From positions 1-64,000 of the forward strand of contig CAIQWJ010000041.1 in the NCBI GenBank assembly GCA_903875575.1: a stretch of DNA of 64,000 nt, read 5' to 3'. Shown here one piece after another: positions 62,115 through 64,000 of the stretch. The position numbers and the translations under genes were made by a program. The stretch's first letter is position 1, and every line of letters begins with the position of its first letter. The notes beneath the pieces are model-generated. The model ran no database searches and was not told the DNA's origin. It saw nothing but the letters and a program-made list of their open reading frames with translations. The stretch comes from an uncultured Acidobacteriia bacterium (GTDB taxonomy: Bacteria; Acidobacteriota; Terriglobia; Bryobacterales; Bryobacteraceae).

Positions 62115-62972
62115 TTGCCTAAAATCGGCGTCATCGGCGGTAGCGGTCTTTACTCAATGCCCGGGTTCACCGGTCAGCGCGAGGTCACGGTGGAAACGCC
62201 CTTCGGCGCGCCTTCCGATAACTACATCGTGGGCGAACTCGAAGGTCAGGAAGTCGCCTTCCTCGCTCGTCACGGACGCGGTCATCGCATTTCGCCCTCC
62301 GAACTGAACTTCCGCGCCAATATCTACGGCATGAAGTCTCTCGGTGTGGAGCGTATCGTCTCCCTCAGTGCCGTTGGCTCTCTCAAGGAAGAACACCGCC
62401 CGCTCGATTTCGTGATTCCAGATCAGTTCGTCGATCGAACGCGCGGTCGCATCTCCACCTTCTTCGGCGAAGGCCTGGTTGCCCACGTGAGTTTTGCAGA
62501 TCCCGTCTGCCCGCAACTCGCCAATACTGTGGAAGCCGCGTGTCAGGCCGCCGGTGTCAACGCGAAGAAGGGCGGCACCTACATCTGCATGGAGGGCCCC
62601 ATGTTCTCCACTAAGGCGGAGTCGAACCTCTACCGCTCCTGGGGGATGGACGTCATCGGCATGACGAACCTCCAGGAAGCCAAACTGGCCCGCGAAGCGG
62701 AAATCTGCTACGTCACAGTCGCCATGGTGACCGATTATGATTGCTGGCACTCGGAACACGAGGCTGTCGAGGTCACCGACATCATCCGCGTCTTGACGCA
62801 GAATGCCGTCAACGCCGCCCGCGTGGTGGCCGAAGCCGTGCGAGCCATGCCCGCTGAGCGCGCCTGCAAGTGCGGTTCGTCCCTGCAACACGCGCTGATT
62901 ACCGACAAGAAAATGGTGCCGGAAGCCACCGTCAGGAAGCTGGAGAAGATTGTCGGCAAGTACTTCCAGTAA
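62115..62972 (+). CDS. mtnP: S-methyl-5'-thioadenosine phosphorylase
   Basis: A 285-residue phosphorylase of the methionine salvage route, cleaving methylthioadenosine to adenine and methylthioribose-1-phosphate. KIGVIGGSGLYSMPGF is the family opening, FLARHGRGHRISPSELNFRANI holds the phosphate-binding residues, and CMEGPMFSTKAESNLYRSWGMDVIGMTNLQEAKLAREAE is the purine- and sugar-binding block. Start TTG at 62115 is set by AAGGAGAGG 5 bases upstream. It follows the fusion gene after 33 bases and overlaps the next gene. Confidence 0.93.
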   Translation: MPKIGVIGGSGLYSMPGFTGQREVTVETPFGAPSDNYIVGELEGQEVAFLARHGRGHRISPSELNFRANIYGMKSLGVERIVSLSAVGSLKEEHRPLDFVIPDQFVDRTRGRISTFFGEGLVAHVSFADPVCPQLANTVEAACQAAGVNAKKGGTYICMEGPMFSTKAESNLYRSWGMDVIGMTNLQEAKLAREAEICYVTVAMVTDYDCWHSEHEAVEVTDIIRVLTQNAVNAARVVAEAVRAMPAERACKCGSSLQHALITDKKMVPEATVRKLEKIVGKYFQ

Positions 62973-64000
62973 TCCGGAAACACGCGCCGCGACCCTGCTT
63001 GCCGCTCTGCGACGCGGTGAAACGCTGTCCCCGCATGAAGTTCGCGATCTGGGCGAAGCGCATCCCGGCATCTTCTTCCGCGATATCGTGGAGCCGCTGG
63101 CCGACTCTTTCGATGCCAAACAGGCAACAGCTTACGACAAGCTGATGCAGGTCTGGATCACGCCGCAGCCGCCCGTTGCGCCGCGGGTCCCCGAACGTGT
63201 CGACACAGTCTACGTGCTCTCCCGCGTCACGCTTGGTGCCGATATCAAGATCGTCAGCCCCATCCTTGCCGCGATGAAAGCGCGTTTTCCGGAAGCGCGA
63301 ATTGTTTTCGTGGCCAATCGAAAATCAGCCGAACTCTTCGCCGCCGATCCCCGCATCGATCACCTCAACGCCGATTATCCCCGCTCCGGCCCGGTCACCG
63401 CGCGTTTGCAATTCGCCGAAGACCTGCGATCCCGGCTCAATGCTCCGAACAGTATCGTCATCGATCCCGATTCCCGCATGACGCAATTGGGCCTTGTGGC
63501 AGTCTGTCCGCCGGAGAGCTGCTTTCATTTCCAGAGCCGGGTTGTAGGCGGTGAAACGGATTCGAACCTCTCGGATTTGATCGCCCGCTGGCTGGTCGCG
63601 AAGTTCGGCCTCGATGCCCAGGGCTACATCGCGCCGGTGAAGGAACCGTTGCCCCCGACGAACCCCTGTGCTGCCATGAGCCTCGGCGTCGGAGACAACG
63701 AAACCAAGCGTGTCGGCGGCGATTTCGAAGCCCGCCTCATCGCTGCATTGGCTACCCGTTACGAAACCCTGTGGGTGGACCGTGGAGTCGGGGGCGGGGA
63801 AGCACAACGGGTCACCGCCGCCGTCGAAGCCTCCGGTGCCGCTCGGAAAGTGCGCTTCTGGGAAGGCGGCTTCGCCGGGTTCGCTTCGATCATTGCACAA
63901 TCCGCCCTTTACGCGGGCTACGATTCCGCCGGCCAACACGCGGCCGCAGCCTCAGGCGTCCCCCTGATCTCCATCTTTGCTGGTGCTCCTTCCACCCGCT
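62950..64000 (+). CDS. Glycosyltransferase family 9-like protein, cut by the window edge
   Basis: An open frame of 350 codons that begins with TTG at 62950, inside the end of mtnP, and continues beyond the right edge. GGAG lies 4 bases before the TTG; later GTG and ATG codons would cut into the conserved part. After a helical leader of about 70 residues (TRAATLLAALRRGETLSPHE) the chain resembles ADP-heptose:LPS transferases: VYVLSRVTLGADIKIVSPIL, PEARIVFVANRKSAELF, and GYDSAGQHAAAASGVPLISI near the end. It would add a sugar in envelope or glycan synthesis. The acceptor and the C-terminus are unknown. Confidence 0.75.
   Translation, partial: MSASTSSNPETRAATLLAALRRGETLSPHEVRDLGEAHPGIFFRDIVEPLADSFDAKQATAYDKLMQVWITPQPPVAPRVPERVDTVYVLSRVTLGADIKIVSPILAAMKARFPEARIVFVANRKSAELFAADPRIDHLNADYPRSGPVTARLQFAEDLRSRLNAPNSIVIDPDSRMTQLGLVAVCPPESCFHFQSRVVGGETDSNLSDLIARWLVAKFGLDAQGYIAPVKEPLPPTNPCAAMSLGVGDNETKRVGGDFEARLIAALATRYETLWVDRGVGGGEAQRVTAAVEASGAARKVRFWEGGFAGFASIIAQSALYAGYDSAGQHAAAASGVPLISIFAGAPSTR

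Noticed and set aside
1-64000. tRNA, rRNA, CRISPR arrays, transposases, integrases, phage genes
   Set aside because: I looked for their usual sequence signs on both strands and found none.

Overview
The window looks like chromosomal DNA of a heterotrophic soil-type Acidobacteriota, most likely from the Bryobacterales/Solibacter side of the phylum. This is an inference from gene content: a VWFA-related secreted protein of the acidobacterial kind, a carboxypeptidase-regulatory-like secreted protein, a DUF1080 protein, Gly/Arg-rich insertions in exported enzymes, sulfatases, a PQQ dehydrogenase and many multihaem cytochromes. The DNA is moderately GC-rich throughout. I see no rRNA, tRNA, CRISPR array, insertion sequence or prophage.

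Layout. 0.3-3.6 kb: a short-chain dehydrogenase, an acyl-CoA (propionyl-CoA type) carboxylase beta chain and a secreted alpha/beta hydrolase. 3.8-10.2 kb: a co-directional sugar-catabolism cluster (cupin, two xylose-isomerase-like TIM barrels, a Gfo/Idh/MocA oxidoreductase, a DUF1080 protein and a MetE-like methyltransferase core) resembling 3-keto-glycoside handling. 10.2-13.6 kb: an ABC-2 exporter, a VOC protein and a WYL regulator. 13.6-21.0 kb: a minus-strand block with the complete iscR-iscS-iscU-iscA-hscB-hscA operon, flanked by two PIN-domain toxin-antitoxin pairs. 21-28 kb: STAS protein, ZIP transporter, secreted proteins, amine oxidase, FtsB-like protein, cutA and a HAD phosphatase. 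27.9-30.6 kb: rpsO-pnp. 30.6-44.1 kb: PQQ dehydrogenase, histidine kinase followed by ppk1, VWFA-related protein, tandem YCII protein, a polytopic membrane protein and two coupled sulfatases.

44.2-56.8 kb is the most striking region: eleven minus-strand genes that together look like a route for electrons from the quinone pool across both membranes. It has two cytochrome-porin modules, each a periplasmic DmsE/MtrA-like decahaem cytochrome plus a large beta-barrel protein. One module also has an OmcA/MtrC-like decahaem protein, a tetrahaem cytochrome and a small monohaem cytochrome. The other has a monohaem cytochrome and two tandem NapC-like tetrahaem membrane proteins. I count 44 haem-binding motifs in these genes, three of them non-canonical (one CX3CH, two CX4CH). 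Two exact 12-bp direct repeats 21 bp apart lie upstream of the first gene.

56.8-64 kb: an F420-dependent-NADP-reductase-like protein, a cytochrome fused to a ComEA-like helix-hairpin-helix domain, nagA, a small membrane protein, and a tight run of acyl-CoA dehydrogenase, a MeaB GTPase fused to methylmalonyl-CoA epimerase, MTA phosphorylase and a GT9-like glycosyltransferase cut by the window edge. Together with the carboxylase at the left end, the fusion points to propionyl-CoA/methylmalonyl-CoA metabolism, although no mutase is in the window.
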